A DNA stretch of 54,437 nucleotides from Peptococcaceae bacterium (GCA_012521215.1 JAAYMU010000100.1:1-54437), one strand, 5' to 3'. Counted from the first letter of the stretch, positions 26,545 to 35,716 are shown. Numbers and translations are program-made. The notes: a model not told the origin generated them from the letters alone.

Positions 26545-28368
26545 TTGGCCAAGATCTTGCGTAAGAGGGAAGAAATCCCGCATGAGGATAAATGGAGATT
26601 GGAAGATATTTTCCCTTCAGATGAGGAATGGGAGAAAAGATTTAAAAAAACTGAACAACTTATTTCTTTAGCTGAAAAATATAAGGGCAACCTGGCTCAA
26701 AGTCCGGCTATGTTTGTAGAAGGAATGGAATGGGCCGACAAACTAAGCCTTAACTTAGAAGATTTATATACCTATGCAAAAATGCGCCGGGATGAAAACA
26801 ATAAAATAAGTCTTTATCAGGGAATGACGGACAGAGCCAGCATGCTTTCCGTACAAGCCGGGAGCGCTTTGTCTTTTATTGTGCCGGAAATATTGGCTAT
26901 CCCGGAGGAAAAATTAGCTCAAATGCGCCGGGATCCGAGACTGAACCTTTATGATCATTTTTTGGACAATATTTTACGTCAAAAAGAACACGTTCTTTCG
27001 CCTGAAGAGGAAAAGTTACTGGCTGAAGCAAGTGAACTTGCCGCCGCACCGAGCACGATTTTCAGTATGGCCAATGATGCCGACTTAAAAATCGGTTATA
27101 TTAAAGATGAAGAAGGGCGGGAAGTTGAACTTACTAAAGGCAATTTTATTAAGTATATGGAGAGTAAAGAGCGGACGGTAAGAAAGGATGCTTTCACCAC
27201 TTTGTACGCGGCTTATAATAAACAAATAAATACTTGGGGAGCAATGCTTAATGCCAGCGTCAAAGCCGATGTATTTTTTGCCAGAGCCAGGCGTTACCGT
27301 TCCTCTATTGAGGCCGCTTTAGATAATGATAACGTTCCGCTGACGGTTTATGATTCGCTCCTGGAATCTGTACATAGCTTTCTCCCGGAATTTCAGAGAT
27401 ATCTAAAGTTGCGGAAAAAAGTACTGGCCCTGGATGAACTCCATATGTACGATATTTATGTGCCCTTGCTGCCGGAAATGGATACCAATATACCATTTAC
27501 CGAGGCTAAAGAGAAAGTAAAAGAAGGTCTTAAGCCTTTGGGTAGAGAATACCTAAGAGTTTTGGATGAAGCTTTTGCCAATCGCTGGATAGATGTATAC
27601 GAAAATGAAGGTAAGACAAGTGGAGCTTATTCCTGGGGCACTTACAGCAGTCACCCCTATGTTTTGCTCAATCATCAAAATACCCTGGATTCCTTATTTA
27701 CTTTAGCTCACGAGATGGGACATGCCCTGCATAGTTATTTCTCCAACAAGAACCAGCCCCATTTATATGCCGGCTATAAGATTTTTGTGGCTGAAGTTGC
27801 TTCTACTCTTAATGAGTCACTGGTTATGAGGCACTTAATCCATACTACGGACAATCCCAAGATGAAAGCTTATCTGCTTAACCACTACTTAGAGCAGTTC
27901 CGGGGAACGGTTTTTCGCCAAACAATGTTTGCGGAGTTTGAAAAGACCATTCACGCTGCAGTGGAAAGAAATGAGTCCTTGACTGCTGACAACCTTTCCC
28001 AAATATACAGGGAATTGAATTTAAAATATTTCGGCCCGGATGTTGTTGTCGATGAACAAATAAATATCGAATGGGCGAGGATACCTCATTTTTATAGTGC
28101 TTTCTATGTTTACAAGTATGCGACCGGTTTTTCGGCAGCCACCGCTTTAGCTCAGCAAATCCTGAATGAAGGACAGGCTTCTGTCAAAAGGTATTTGGAA
28201 TTTTTGGCCAGCGGAGGTTCGGATTATCCGATTGTGTTGCTGAGGCGAGCAGGTGTAGATATGGAAAGGCCTGAGCCTGTAAGGGAAGCTCTTACTGTAT
28301 TTTCCGATCTTCTAAACCAATTGGAAGATCTTATAAGCAAGGAAAATTTAATTGCTGACAATAACTGA
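26545..28368 (+). CDS. pepF: Oligoendopeptidase F
   Basis: A 607-aa M3 metallopeptidase that cleaves short peptides in the cytoplasm. The zinc site LAHEMGHALHSYF lies near residue 390, with the third ligand in AEVASTLNE near 421. EIPHEDKWRLEDIFPS at the N-terminus is characteristic of PepF. GGGAGG lies at 26532-26537, which favours TTG 26545 (seven-base spacing from GGAGG); ATG 26539 is only one base away from the ribosome site. The length is normal for the family (about 600). Confidence 0.95.
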   Translation: MAKILRKREEIPHEDKWRLEDIFPSDEEWEKRFKKTEQLISLAEKYKGNLAQSPAMFVEGMEWADKLSLNLEDLYTYAKMRRDENNKISLYQGMTDRASMLSVQAGSALSFIVPEILAIPEEKLAQMRRDPRLNLYDHFLDNILRQKEHVLSPEEEKLLAEASELAAAPSTIFSMANDADLKIGYIKDEEGREVELTKGNFIKYMESKERTVRKDAFTTLYAAYNKQINTWGAMLNASVKADVFFARARRYRSSIEAALDNDNVPLTVYDSLLESVHSFLPEFQRYLKLRKKVLALDELHMYDIYVPLLPEMDTNIPFTEAKEKVKEGLKPLGREYLRVLDEAFANRWIDVYENEGKTSGAYSWGTYSSHPYVLLNHQNTLDSLFTLAHEMGHALHSYFSNKNQPHLYAGYKIFVAEVASTLNESLVMRHLIHTTDNPKMKAYLLNHYLEQFRGTVFRQTMFAEFEKTIHAAVERNESLTADNLSQIYRELNLKYFGPDVVVDEQINIEWARIPHFYSAFYVYKYATGFSAATALAQQILNEGQASVKRYLEFLASGGSDYPIVLLRRAGVDMERPEPVREALTVFSDLLNQLEDLISKENLIADNN

Positions 28369-28456
28369 TTTAATTATGGACTTTAGCTATTGCTTTCTTG
28401 CTTAAATGTTGCCTTTAAAATTCTTAATATTTTTACAAAAATTGGGGGTAATTATT

Positions 28457-29290
28457 ATGTCTGATGCATGCAGCAGTTGTTCTTCAGCTTCCAGTTGTTC
28501 CGGAAGTTGTTCTTCCGTTCCGGAGAAAACTAAGGCCCAAGAAGCCAGTAAAGTTAAAAAAGTAATCGCGGTAATGAGCGGCAAGGGTGGTGTGGGCAAA
28601 TCTTCGGTTACAGCAATGCTGGCGGTTAACTTTAGGCGTCAGGGTTACCAGGTGGGTGTCTTGGATGCAGATATAACGGGACCCAGTATACCTAAAATTT
28701 TTGGTCGTAAAGATACTGCAGGTGCCAGTGAGATTGGCCTTTTGCCGGTTGAAACTAAAACCGGTATCAAGCTCATGTCTTTGAATTTGATGATACCTAA
28801 TGAAGACGATCCTGTTATTTGGCGAGGGCCTGTAATTTCTCAGCTGGTTAGACAATACTGGACCGATGTAGTTTGGGGAGAATTGGACTATTTATTGATT
28901 GATTTGCCCCCGGGTACAGGAGATGTGCCAATTTCGGTATTCCAATCCATACCTGTTGACGGGGTGGTCATAGTCTCCAGCCCCCAACAGTTAGCTAACA
29001 TGGTAGTCAGAAAAGCTATAAAAATGGCTAGGATGTTTAAAGCGAATTTCTACGGCTTGATAGAAAACATGGCCTATGTAGAGTGCCCGGACTGTAAGCA
29101 TAAAATAGAGGTCTTTGGTAAGCCCAGGGGGAAGGAAGAAGCAGAGAACAACAATATCCCTTTCCTAGGAGAGTTGCCTCTTGATCCGGAGCTGGCCGGT
29201 TTGGCCGATGCCGGAAAAATCGAAGAGTATTATTCTCCGCGATTCGAGGCCATTAGTCAAAGCCTAAGTACTGGACAGGCGAAGCTGTAA
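28457..29290 (+). CDS. Mrp/NBP35-type P-loop ATPase (Fe-S carrier)
   Basis: A 277-aa MinD/Mrp ATPase. The deviant Walker A SGKGGVGKSSVTAMLAVN lies near residue 42, DADITGPSIPKIFG near 71, and DLPPGTGD near 151. CPDCKHKIEVFG near 211 provides the bridging CxxC for a 4Fe-4S cluster. The N-terminal 22 residues are nearly all Cys and Ser (CSSCSSASSCSGSCSS), as in some Clostridia members. ATG 28457 is set by TTGGGGGT. It is likely to transfer clusters to apo-enzymes. The isc genes are elsewhere in this window (38495-40594). Confidence 0.92.
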   Translation: MSDACSSCSSASSCSGSCSSVPEKTKAQEASKVKKVIAVMSGKGGVGKSSVTAMLAVNFRRQGYQVGVLDADITGPSIPKIFGRKDTAGASEIGLLPVETKTGIKLMSLNLMIPNEDDPVIWRGPVISQLVRQYWTDVVWGELDYLLIDLPPGTGDVPISVFQSIPVDGVVIVSSPQQLANMVVRKAIKMARMFKANFYGLIENMAYVECPDCKHKIEVFGKPRGKEEAENNNIPFLGELPLDPELAGLADAGKIEEYYSPRFEAISQSLSTGQAKL

Positions 29291-29386
29291 ATAATTCAAA
29301 CCCCAACCTTTAAAAATACTTAATAACACATTTGATAAAATATCCTTATTAACATTTAAAAGTTTAGGCGAAACGGGGGTGGCTTA

Positions 29387-30634
29387 ATGAGAGAGTACAA
29401 TATAAGAGACATAGCTCTGGCTCCAAGCGGGCAACGTAAAATAGAGTGGGTCCGGCAGTTTATGCCTGTTTTGAATCGCTTGCATCAAGAATTTACAGCC
29501 CAAAAGCCTTTTGCCGGCAAAAGGGTGGTACTGTGCCTTCATCTGGAAGCTAAAACCGCTTATTTGGCCTTAACCTTACAAGCCGGAGGAGCAAAAGTGG
29601 CTGTCGTTGCCAGTAATCCGCTCTCTACCCAGGATGATGTGGTTGCTGCTTTGGTTGAAAACGGCATTAGTGCTTACGCCTGGCATAACGCTTCGGATGA
29701 AGAATATAAAATGCATATCAACCAAGCCCTGGATTTTAAGCCGGACTTAATCATTGATGACGGCGGGGACTTGGTTTCGACGCTCCATACTAGCCGGCGG
29801 GAACTTTTAGATAGGGTTCAAGGCGGAGCTGAGGAAACCACAACTGGAATTCTTCGTCTCAAAGCTATGGCCAAGGAAGGGAAACTATGTTTCCCAATGA
29901 TGGCCGTTAATGACGCCCGCAGTAAATACCTTTTTGATAACCGTTATGGAACTGGCCAGTCGGTGTGGGATGCAATTTTGAGAACAACAAACCTAGTGGT
30001 GGCTGGTAAAACCGTTTGTATCATCGGCTATGGCTGGTGCGGGAAAGGGGTTGCTTTACGGGCCAAAGGGTTAGGAGCCAAAGTAGTGATTTGTGAAGTT
30101 GATCCTGTCAAAGCGAATGAAGCTTGGATGGACGGCCATGATGTTAAAAAGCTAAAGGAAGCGGCGCCATATGCTGATTATTTTATTACGGTTACCGGCA
30201 ATAAGAATGTGATTCGTCGAGAACATATGCAATTAATGAAAAACGGAGCTATTCTAGCTAATGCCGGGCATTTTGATGTGGAAATATGCAAGCCCGATCT
30301 AGCTCAAATCAGTATTTCCCAAAAAACAGTCAAGCCCAATATCGAGGAATTTATCTTGCCGGACGGCAGGAAAATTTACTTATTGGCTGAAGGACGCTTG
30401 GTCAATTTGGCCGCAGGGGACGGTCATCCGGCTGAAGTTATGGATATGTCTTTTGCCTTGCAAGCATTGGTCTTAGATTATTTGCTAAAAAATAAGGAAA
30501 TCGAAAATGGTGTGCATAATGTGCCGTCGGAAATAGATAACAAAGTAGCATTGATGAAGCTTAATTCCTTAGGGTTGGACATCGATAGCTTGACAGAAGA
30601 ACAGGTCCGATATTTAGCAGCCTGGCAAGAATAA
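29387..30634 (+). CDS. ahcY: S-adenosylhomocysteine hydrolase
   Basis: A 415-aa AdoHcy hydrolase, which splits S-adenosylhomocysteine into adenosine and homocysteine and so relieves product inhibition of methyltransferases. DDGGDLVSTLH near 124, GGAEETTTGILRLKAM near 146 and NDARSKYLFDNRYGTGQS near 175 are substrate segments. The NAD motif is VCIIGYGWCGKGVALRAKG near 211, and NAGHFDVEI near 288 is conserved. The C-terminal Lys/Tyr tail of eukaryotic enzymes is absent, as in the shorter microbial form. ATG 29387 follows GGGGGTGG. The RNA gene starts about 170 bases later. Confidence 0.95.
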   Translation: MREYNIRDIALAPSGQRKIEWVRQFMPVLNRLHQEFTAQKPFAGKRVVLCLHLEAKTAYLALTLQAGGAKVAVVASNPLSTQDDVVAALVENGISAYAWHNASDEEYKMHINQALDFKPDLIIDDGGDLVSTLHTSRRELLDRVQGGAEETTTGILRLKAMAKEGKLCFPMMAVNDARSKYLFDNRYGTGQSVWDAILRTTNLVVAGKTVCIIGYGWCGKGVALRAKGLGAKVVICEVDPVKANEAWMDGHDVKKLKEAAPYADYFITVTGNKNVIRREHMQLMKNGAILANAGHFDVEICKPDLAQISISQKTVKPNIEEFILPDGRKIYLLAEGRLVNLAAGDGHPAEVMDMSFALQALVLDYLLKNKEIENGVHNVPSEIDNKVALMKLNSLGLDIDSLTEEQVRYLAAWQE

Positions 30635-30763
30635 TTAAAAATTAATTTCCTCAATTTCCGCTAATTAAGTCAGAAAAAGATTGTTAAGAAGGATTGAAAT
30701 TAGTTTTGCTGTTTTCTTATCAGAATGTTTAGGCATGCTGATTTTGGATTGTCTGTTCAGCTT

Positions 30764-30792
30764 TTGAAATTAAAGAAATATTAGAATAAAAT
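30764..30792 (+). promoter_or_regulatory. SigA-type promoter before the large RNA
   Basis: TTGAAA (30764-30769), a 17-base spacer and TAAAAT (30787-30792). Initiation near 30799 would lie about 40 bases before the terminal helix of the RNA. Confidence 0.6.
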
Positions 30793-30839
30793 ATAGATGA
30801 AACCAATATATTAAACTGTCTAATAAAACTGGTTCTTTG

Positions 30840-31490
30840 AAAATAAGAAAGTTTCTCACAGGCATGGGGCGTTATTCTAGTGCACAGAACGATTGTCGGA
30901 GGGCGGGCCTAAGAATCCGCTAAGGGCACACCGATGAAGTTCCTGGTGGTGGCTCGAGGACGCCCAGTCGCGGGCTGCTGCTGGGAGTTAAGGACTTAGG
31001 GGGATCTACAATGGCATGTAGGCGTTACCCTTTGTCCGTGGAGGCCCAGGTTCGTGGCTTAATTGAAATCAGGCTACGGCTTGGGGATGAACCTGCATTA
31101 GGAAGGGACTTAGTGCAGTGTAGCCTGCCTTGAGGTGGAGAAGTTGGGAAGGCGCGAAACGGTAAATAAATATCGGCAGGTATTTATTTACCAGCCGGAA
31201 ATTCTTCTCTGCAAAAGAGGCTAGGACAATCGGGAGTGTGAAGGAAAACTTCTAGAGCGCTGTCAAAAAGGATTAAAGTGCGGACTAAGTGGCGATCAAG
31301 TTCCGAAAGTGGTGACACTTCGGGCTAGGAGTAAAGGGAAACCGCCTTTTTGGGAAACCAAAAGGATCCTAGCGGGAAAACCTACTTGACCTAAGCCGTA
31401 ACGTTTACTTTTTGACTTCCCTAAACCTGTAGAAACTTTATTATTTTATGGTAAGAATAATAAGTTTTAAAGATCCTTAGGAAAGGATCT
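30840..31490 (+). ncRNA. Large structured RNA, ~600 nt, candidate OLE RNA
   Basis: A terminal helix closes the element: AAAATAA (30840-30846), AAAGTTTCT (30848-30856) and ACAGG (30858-30862) pair with CCTGT (31426-31430), AGAAACTTT (31431-31439) and TTATTTT (31441-31447). Inside are GTCAAAAAG (31262-31270) with CTTTTTGAC (31408-31416), GGTAAATAAATA (31161-31172) with TATTTATTTACC (31181-31192), AGGTTC/GAACCT near 31050/31090, and a GAAA-loop hairpin near 31345. The GC content is above the surroundings and no ORF is coherent. RNase P, tmRNA and SRP signatures are absent. Size, complexity and host type fit OLE RNA; I could not compare with its covariance model. No OLE-associated protein gene adjoins it. 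Confidence 0.68.
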
Positions 31491-31496
31491 TTTTTA
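31471..31496 (+). terminator. Terminator of the large RNA
   Basis: AGATCCTT (31471-31478) pairs perfectly with AAGGATCT (31483-31490), followed by TTTTTATTT. The tail runs into the 3' end of the convergent bactofilin gene. Confidence 0.92.
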
Positions 31497-31886
31497 TTTA
31501 TTATTTACTGATTCATTTGACTCATCGTAGGTACTCTTGCCAACAAAGAGCGCTCCTTGTTCGATCTTTAGTTCCTTAGTATGAATATCTCCGTATAAAC
31601 GGGCAGAGGGACTTAACTCCAGTAATTCATTTACTTTGACGTTGCCGCGGACTTCCCCGGCTATGCTGATATTTTGGGCTTCAATATCGGCCTTGAGTAC
31701 CGCAGTGGGGCCAATGACCAGGGAACCTGTAACATGAACTGAGCCTTCTAACTTACCGTCTATCCTTGCATTGCCGGCAGCTATAAAAGAGCCTTTGATT
31801 TCGCTTTCTTCTGCTAAATAGGTAAGATTTGAGTTATTAGGGGTTTTGGTTACCGGCTTGACGTCATTTTCTTTTCTACCAAACAT
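31494..31886 (-). CDS. Bactofilin
   Basis: A 130-aa bactofilin (DUF583), a polymer-forming cytoskeletal protein. The core (about 28-115) is a run of short beta-helix rungs with repeated glycine and hydrophobic positions: GSFIAAGNARIDGKLEGSV, then VIGPTAVLKADIEAQNISI, then GEVRGNVKVNELLELSPSA. Flanking tails are disordered. Bactofilins assemble filaments at the membrane and help cell-shape or wall enzymes. ATG 31886 follows AAGGAG on the minus strand, three bases after the stop of its membrane partner gene, so the two form one operon. Confidence 0.95.
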   Translation of the reverse strand: MFGRKENDVKPVTKTPNNSNLTYLAEESEIKGSFIAAGNARIDGKLEGSVHVTGSLVIGPTAVLKADIEAQNISIAGEVRGNVKVNELLELSPSARLYGDIHTKELKIEQGALFVGKSTYDESNESVNNK

Positions 31887-31889
31887 TTC

Positions 31890-32276
31890 TTACTGCTCCT
31901 TATTATTTGTTTTCTCTGATTCTGTGGAGTCTTGATTTTGCGGCTTGATTTTTAAAATATCAGCTATTTTTTTCTCCAAGGCAGCAATAGCTGACAGCTG
32001 CTTGTTAATCTCTTCAGTCTTTTCATTAAGACGGGCAATTTCAAGATTTTTCGCTTGTATTTCCGATTCAAGCTTATCGGCATAGGCCATTTTTTGGCGA
32101 TATTCGTTGATGTAATGGGCTTGGTATCTGTTATGAATAAAAAGACTGGCTAAAAAGATCACAACTATAACCGAACCGAAAATAAGTATTCTTTTTAATT
32201 TATGAGAAAAATTAAATTGACGGGGTATTTGATTGTGTTCAGGCGGAATTATGATTATGGAATACTTGCGTTTCAA
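31890..32276 (-). CDS. Membrane-anchored coiled-coil protein, resembling an M23 peptidase N-terminus
   Basis: A 128-aa protein starting at TTG 32276 behind AGGAGTGAT. Residues 29-47 form one membrane helix (ILIFGSVIVVIFLASLF), and residues 55-108 are a coiled coil. YSIIIIPPEHNQIPRQF at the N-terminus resembles the start of the M23 peptidases that usually accompany bactofilins. The LytM catalytic domain is entirely missing; a Gln/Ser/Thr/Glu-rich tail follows. It may be a bactofilin membrane anchor that lost, or never had, the peptidase. The stop lies three bases before the bactofilin gene. Confidence 0.78.
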   Translation of the reverse strand: MKRKYSIIIIPPEHNQIPRQFNFSHKLKRILIFGSVIVVIFLASLFIHNRYQAHYINEYRQKMAYADKLESEIQAKNLEIARLNEKTEEINKQLSAIAALEKKIADILKIKPQNQDSTESEKTNNKEQ

Positions 32277-32386
32277 ACTATCACTCCTGAAAGGCCCAAT
32301 TATATTTCCAAACTAAAGCATATATGCCTTTGAGCGCCTTGTCAACAAGACTATAGAACCAAGATTAAAGCCGGTCAAACCTTGTA

Positions 32387-34141
32387 TTATTTATGAAAAT
32401 GCTTATATACTTCCTGAGCGGTTTTAAGCGGTAGTCCTGATTTTCTTAACTCTTCGACTCCGGCTTGTTTGATGGCCTCTAAAGATTTAAAGTATTGAAG
32501 AAGCAGCCTTTTGCGTTTTACTCCAATTCCGGGTATCCCATCCAATTCTGAGGCTATCATGCTCTTGATTCTTTGCTGGCGATGAAAAGTAATGGCGAAA
32601 CGGTGAACCTCATCCTGAATACGCTGAATAAGATGAAAGACATGAGGGTTTTCTTTTAAGTTTAATTCCCGGCCGGCGCTGTTAATTAAGCTACGTGTTT
32701 CATGCCGTTCGTTCTTAACCATGCCGGCTACAGGGATGTTAAGGCCTAATTTCTTTAAGGCCGCCAAGGCGGCATTTATTTGTCCTTTTCCACCGTCAAC
32801 CAAAATTAGGTCCGGAAAAGAAGCCCCTTCACTTTGCAAACGCTTATAGCGGCGGTAGACAACATGTTTAAGATAACCGGTATCGTCATTTATATTCTCA
32901 TCGGGTGAAATATTAAATTTCCGGTAGTTAGCTCGACAGGGTTTACCGTCTCGGAATTGAATCATGCCGCCCACCACGTTTGTTCCCCCTAGCTGGGAAA
33001 TATCAAAGGCCTCGATGACCTGGGCCTGTGGAATATTCAGCTCTTGGGCCAGCCCGGACAAGGCTTTTTTTGCCTCCTTGGTTTTATCAGCCTCCAGCTT
33101 TATCTTCTCTTCGAGTACGGTTTGAGCATTGGTAAGGGCCAGGTTGATAATTTCCCGGATCTTGCCTTTCTTGGGTACAGTTATAGGAAGCAAATCCAGT
33201 ACAGAGGTAGAAGTTAGTTCCGGGATGCAAATTTCATCCGGGATAACGGCGTTTCCGGCATAATACTGGACTAAGAAGGAGATAAATGACTCTTCGGGGT
33301 CAAAAAAATAGGGGAAAATAAAGCCGTCCCTAGTGACAAGTTTACCTTGACGGAAACAAAAGACCTGGATACTGATCAGTTCTTCGTTGGTGGCATAGGC
33401 AATTATATCCCTGTTACGAAAGTCGTTAAGCGTAATATTCTGTTTTTCCTTTATTTTTTGTAAATCCTCAATTAAATCACGGTATTCCGAAGCAGCTTCG
33501 AATTGAAGTGCTTCGGCGGCCTCTTTCATTTTTTGTTCCAGCCAGTCTATAACGATCTTCTGGTTGCCCCGCAAAAACTGATTGGCTTTTTCCACCAGCT
33601 CTTCATACTGCTCTGGTTTAATTTGCCGGGTACAAGGGGCCAGGCATTGGCCGATATGATAGTATAAACATTGCTTATTGGGAATATGCTTGCATTTGCG
33701 AAAGGGAAGGAAACGGTTGAGCAGGCGGGCTGTTTCTCTGGCGGCGGTAGCATTGGGATAGGGGCCGAAGTATTTGCCTCCTTTTTTATTTACTTGGCGT
33801 GTCACGACAATCCGCGGGTGCTGTTCGGAAGTAATTAAAATATAAGGGTAAGTTTTATCATCTTTCAGCATAATATTGTATTGGGGGTTGTACTTTTTTA
33901 TAAGATTGCATTCCAGCAAAAGAGCCTCAACTTCTGACGAAGTGAGGATGTATTCAAAGTCTGTTATTTCACTAACCAGTTTTTGCGTCTTTTGGTCATG
34001 AGAGCCTGTAAAATAGGAACGGACTCTGTTTTTTAAAATTTTAGCTTTGCCGACATAGATTATTTTATCGTCAGCATTTTTCATGAGATAGACGCCGGGA
34101 CCGTCAGGCAGTAAATTAAGCTTTTTTTTAATGGTTTCCAA
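32387..34141 (-). CDS. uvrC: UvrABC system protein C
   Basis: A 584-aa excinuclease subunit that makes both incisions in nucleotide excision repair. The GIY-YIG domain is at the N-terminus (GPGVYLMKNADDKIIYVGKA, residues 14-33), a UVR motif lies near 200, the RNase H-like 3' domain includes EAFDISQLGGTNVVGG and DLILVDGGKGQINAA, and a helix-hairpin-helix (IPGIGVKRKRLLLQYF) closes the protein. The start is TTG 34141, with GAGGTGA upstream on the minus strand. All catalytic parts appear intact. Confidence 0.96.
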   Translation of the reverse strand: METIKKKLNLLPDGPGVYLMKNADDKIIYVGKAKILKNRVRSYFTGSHDQKTQKLVSEITDFEYILTSSEVEALLLECNLIKKYNPQYNIMLKDDKTYPYILITSEQHPRIVVTRQVNKKGGKYFGPYPNATAARETARLLNRFLPFRKCKHIPNKQCLYYHIGQCLAPCTRQIKPEQYEELVEKANQFLRGNQKIVIDWLEQKMKEAAEALQFEAASEYRDLIEDLQKIKEKQNITLNDFRNRDIIAYATNEELISIQVFCFRQGKLVTRDGFIFPYFFDPEESFISFLVQYYAGNAVIPDEICIPELTSTSVLDLLPITVPKKGKIREIINLALTNAQTVLEEKIKLEADKTKEAKKALSGLAQELNIPQAQVIEAFDISQLGGTNVVGGMIQFRDGKPCRANYRKFNISPDENINDDTGYLKHVVYRRYKRLQSEGASFPDLILVDGGKGQINAALAALKKLGLNIPVAGMVKNERHETRSLINSAGRELNLKENPHVFHLIQRIQDEVHRFAITFHRQQRIKSMIASELDGIPGIGVKRKRLLLQYFKSLEAIKQAGVEELRKSGLPLKTAQEVYKHFHK

Positions 34142-34246
34142 AGATTATTCACCTCTATAGCCATAATTTTAGAGAGAATGTCCCCAATATGCAACCGGAC
34201 ATCATATTCCAGCCGGTTGTAACGTATATTTTCATTGGGTGATATT

Positions 34247-34744
34247 ATGGGTAACGCCTGGGGAAGACCCCCAAAAAACGATATTTGGAACGATCTTAGG
34301 GCTTTAGCTTTATGGGTTTTTATTGTTGGCATCGTGGGCTATTTGCTATTTCCGGATTTTTTTCACAATGTTTATGAACATTTAGCCATGCCGGCTGCGA
34401 CAGAAACAGAGGATTTGGGCGAGATAATTTTGCCCGAAAATACGACGGACACCTATGATTTCCAATTGCCCAGTACCTATAATGCTCTTTATAGCGGGGA
34501 CAGTGAAATATCCGACGGCTATTGGGCCTTGTTTGTTGTGGATAATGAGCTCAAACAAATGGCTTTGTCTCCGGAAAGTTATACCTTTATTTTGATTGTA
34601 ATCGATGCTGATACCAAAGCGCAGATTAAAAATACACTGCTTCTGGCAGCCAATGGATCCATAAAAAAATACATTGTAAGCGATGAAGTATACGGTATTA
34701 TTTCCCATCTATATAAAATCAAATATAGAACGGGGACTATTTAG
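34247..34744 (+). CDS. Hypothetical membrane-anchored protein, 165 aa
   Basis: Not recognised. After about 20 mostly polar residues comes one membrane helix (about 21-38, LALWVFIVGIVGYLLF), then a roughly 120-residue domain probably outside the membrane with alternating strands (YWALFVVDNELKQM, YTFILIVIDADTKAQI). ATG 34247 is preferred: a TTG at 34235 would need a different ribosome site, and GGGTGAT lies just upstream. It is convergent with the YdcZ gene and their stop codons overlap, so no terminator fits between them. No catalytic motif is visible. Confidence 0.68.
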   Translation: MGNAWGRPPKNDIWNDLRALALWVFIVGIVGYLLFPDFFHNVYEHLAMPAATETEDLGEIILPENTTDTYDFQLPSTYNALYSGDSEISDGYWALFVVDNELKQMALSPESYTFILIVIDADTKAQIKNTLLLAANGSIKKYIVSDEVYGIISHLYKIKYRTGTI

Positions 34745-35184
34745 CGGAAGAGCAACTTGGCTCCGGTAGCAAATAGGACTAGCCCCAGAAACTGCCAGGG
34801 ACTCCAGGGAATTTTTTGGACTCCGAATAATCCGAAGTGGTCAATAAGTACGGCTGCACCGACTTGTCCCACGATTATGCAGGTGGTGGCATTGCATACT
34901 CCGATTTTGGATATGGATAGGGCAACTAAAGCTACAATTACCACGCTTAAGACTCCGCCTAAGTACAAATACCATGGTATTTGTGTCCATTTATGTTGCC
35001 AAAATGGAACTCGCCACATTAATAAGGCCAGTAAGGCAATAAAAGTCCCTATAAAATGGACGACGAAGGTGGAAGACAGCAATGAGGTTTTTTGGGTTAA
35101 TTGGGAATTAAGAGTACCTTGTAAAGCCATAGCAACACCGGATATGGCGGCAATTAGGGCGGGAATAGAGAGAAGTTTGGTCAA
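34741..35184 (-). CDS. DMT-superfamily transporter of YdcZ/DUF606 type
   Basis: A 147-aa polytopic membrane protein with about five hydrophobic helices. The glutamine-asparagine pattern MALQGTLNSQL near residue 20 and VGQVGAAVLIDHFGLFG near 105 are typical of DUF606 (YdcZ). These are half-size members of the drug/metabolite transporter group and may act as dimers. Substrate unknown. The start is TTG 35184 behind a perfect AGGAGG. The 3' end overlaps the convergent membrane protein gene by a few bases. Confidence 0.85.
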   Translation of the reverse strand: MTKLLSIPALIAAISGVAMALQGTLNSQLTQKTSLLSSTFVVHFIGTFIALLALLMWRVPFWQHKWTQIPWYLYLGGVLSVVIVALVALSISKIGVCNATTCIIVGQVGAAVLIDHFGLFGVQKIPWSPWQFLGLVLFATGAKLLFR

Positions 35185-35321
35185 AATTCTAACCTCCTAG
35201 AATTTTTTTGAATATATTATGGGCAAGAACACCAAGTAAGTTAAAAATATTATAGTATTTGTTCATTTTGTAAAGGAGAAAATGTAACAGAACAGAACAA
35301 ATTAAGAGAAGAGGTGGAAGG

Positions 35322-35684
35322 ATGGATTTTGATTCGGAACTAGTACACAGAGCCCAGATGCTTCTCACTCTCGATCATTCTTTGAGTCAAGTTAAAGAAA
35401 TTCTTTTGCGTGAAGGTTATCCTGACAAACAGGTTCAAGAGTTAATAGATGCTACGGAAGATGTGTTGAACTATTTTGTTCCTCCGGTTTATGATGATAA
35501 TAAAATTGCCATTGATATTCGCCACGCTAACAAAGATCCGAATCTGGAGGCATCTCCCGATATTCTGGTTGACAGGATAAGCGGTAAAGTGGAATTGCTA
35601 ACTCCCCAGCTTCAAGAAACCTGGAGAGTGGCGAATGAAATAAGAAAGACCCTTAAATACCAACATCAATATCGTTATTACTAA
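35322..35684 (+). CDS. Hypothetical protein, 120 aa
   Basis: Not recognised. ATG 35322 is preceded by AGAGGTGGAAGG. Residues 1-50 look like a helical UBA- or regulatory-like bundle (SLSQVKEILLREGYPDKQV), and the C-terminal half ends in an aromatic basic tail (KTLKYQHQYRYY). It has no membrane segment. A terminator follows directly, so this is a single-gene unit. The helical N-terminus with its XXGYXXXQV pattern could bind a partner protein, but this is only a resemblance. Confidence 0.72.
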   Translation: MDFDSELVHRAQMLLTLDHSLSQVKEILLREGYPDKQVQELIDATEDVLNYFVPPVYDDNKIAIDIRHANKDPNLEASPDILVDRISGKVELLTPQLQETWRVANEIRKTLKYQHQYRYY

Positions 35685-35716
35685 AACAGGGATTTTAATA
35701 AATCCCTGTTTTTTGT
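35683..35716. terminator. Intrinsic terminator
   Basis: AAAACAGGGATT (35683-35694) pairs perfectly with AATCCCTGTTTT (35701-35712), then further T. It starts at the stop codon of the 120-aa gene. Confidence 0.93.

Noticed and set aside
30840-31490. RNase P RNA, tmRNA or a degenerate group II intron
   Set aside because: The conserved RNase P core (GAGGAAAGTCC type), tmRNA ends and a domain V hairpin are all absent.
34757-35200. A plus-strand frame of 147 codons opposite the YdcZ gene
   Set aside because: The minus-strand product is a recognisable membrane transporter with a perfect ribosome site; the plus frame is a mirror.
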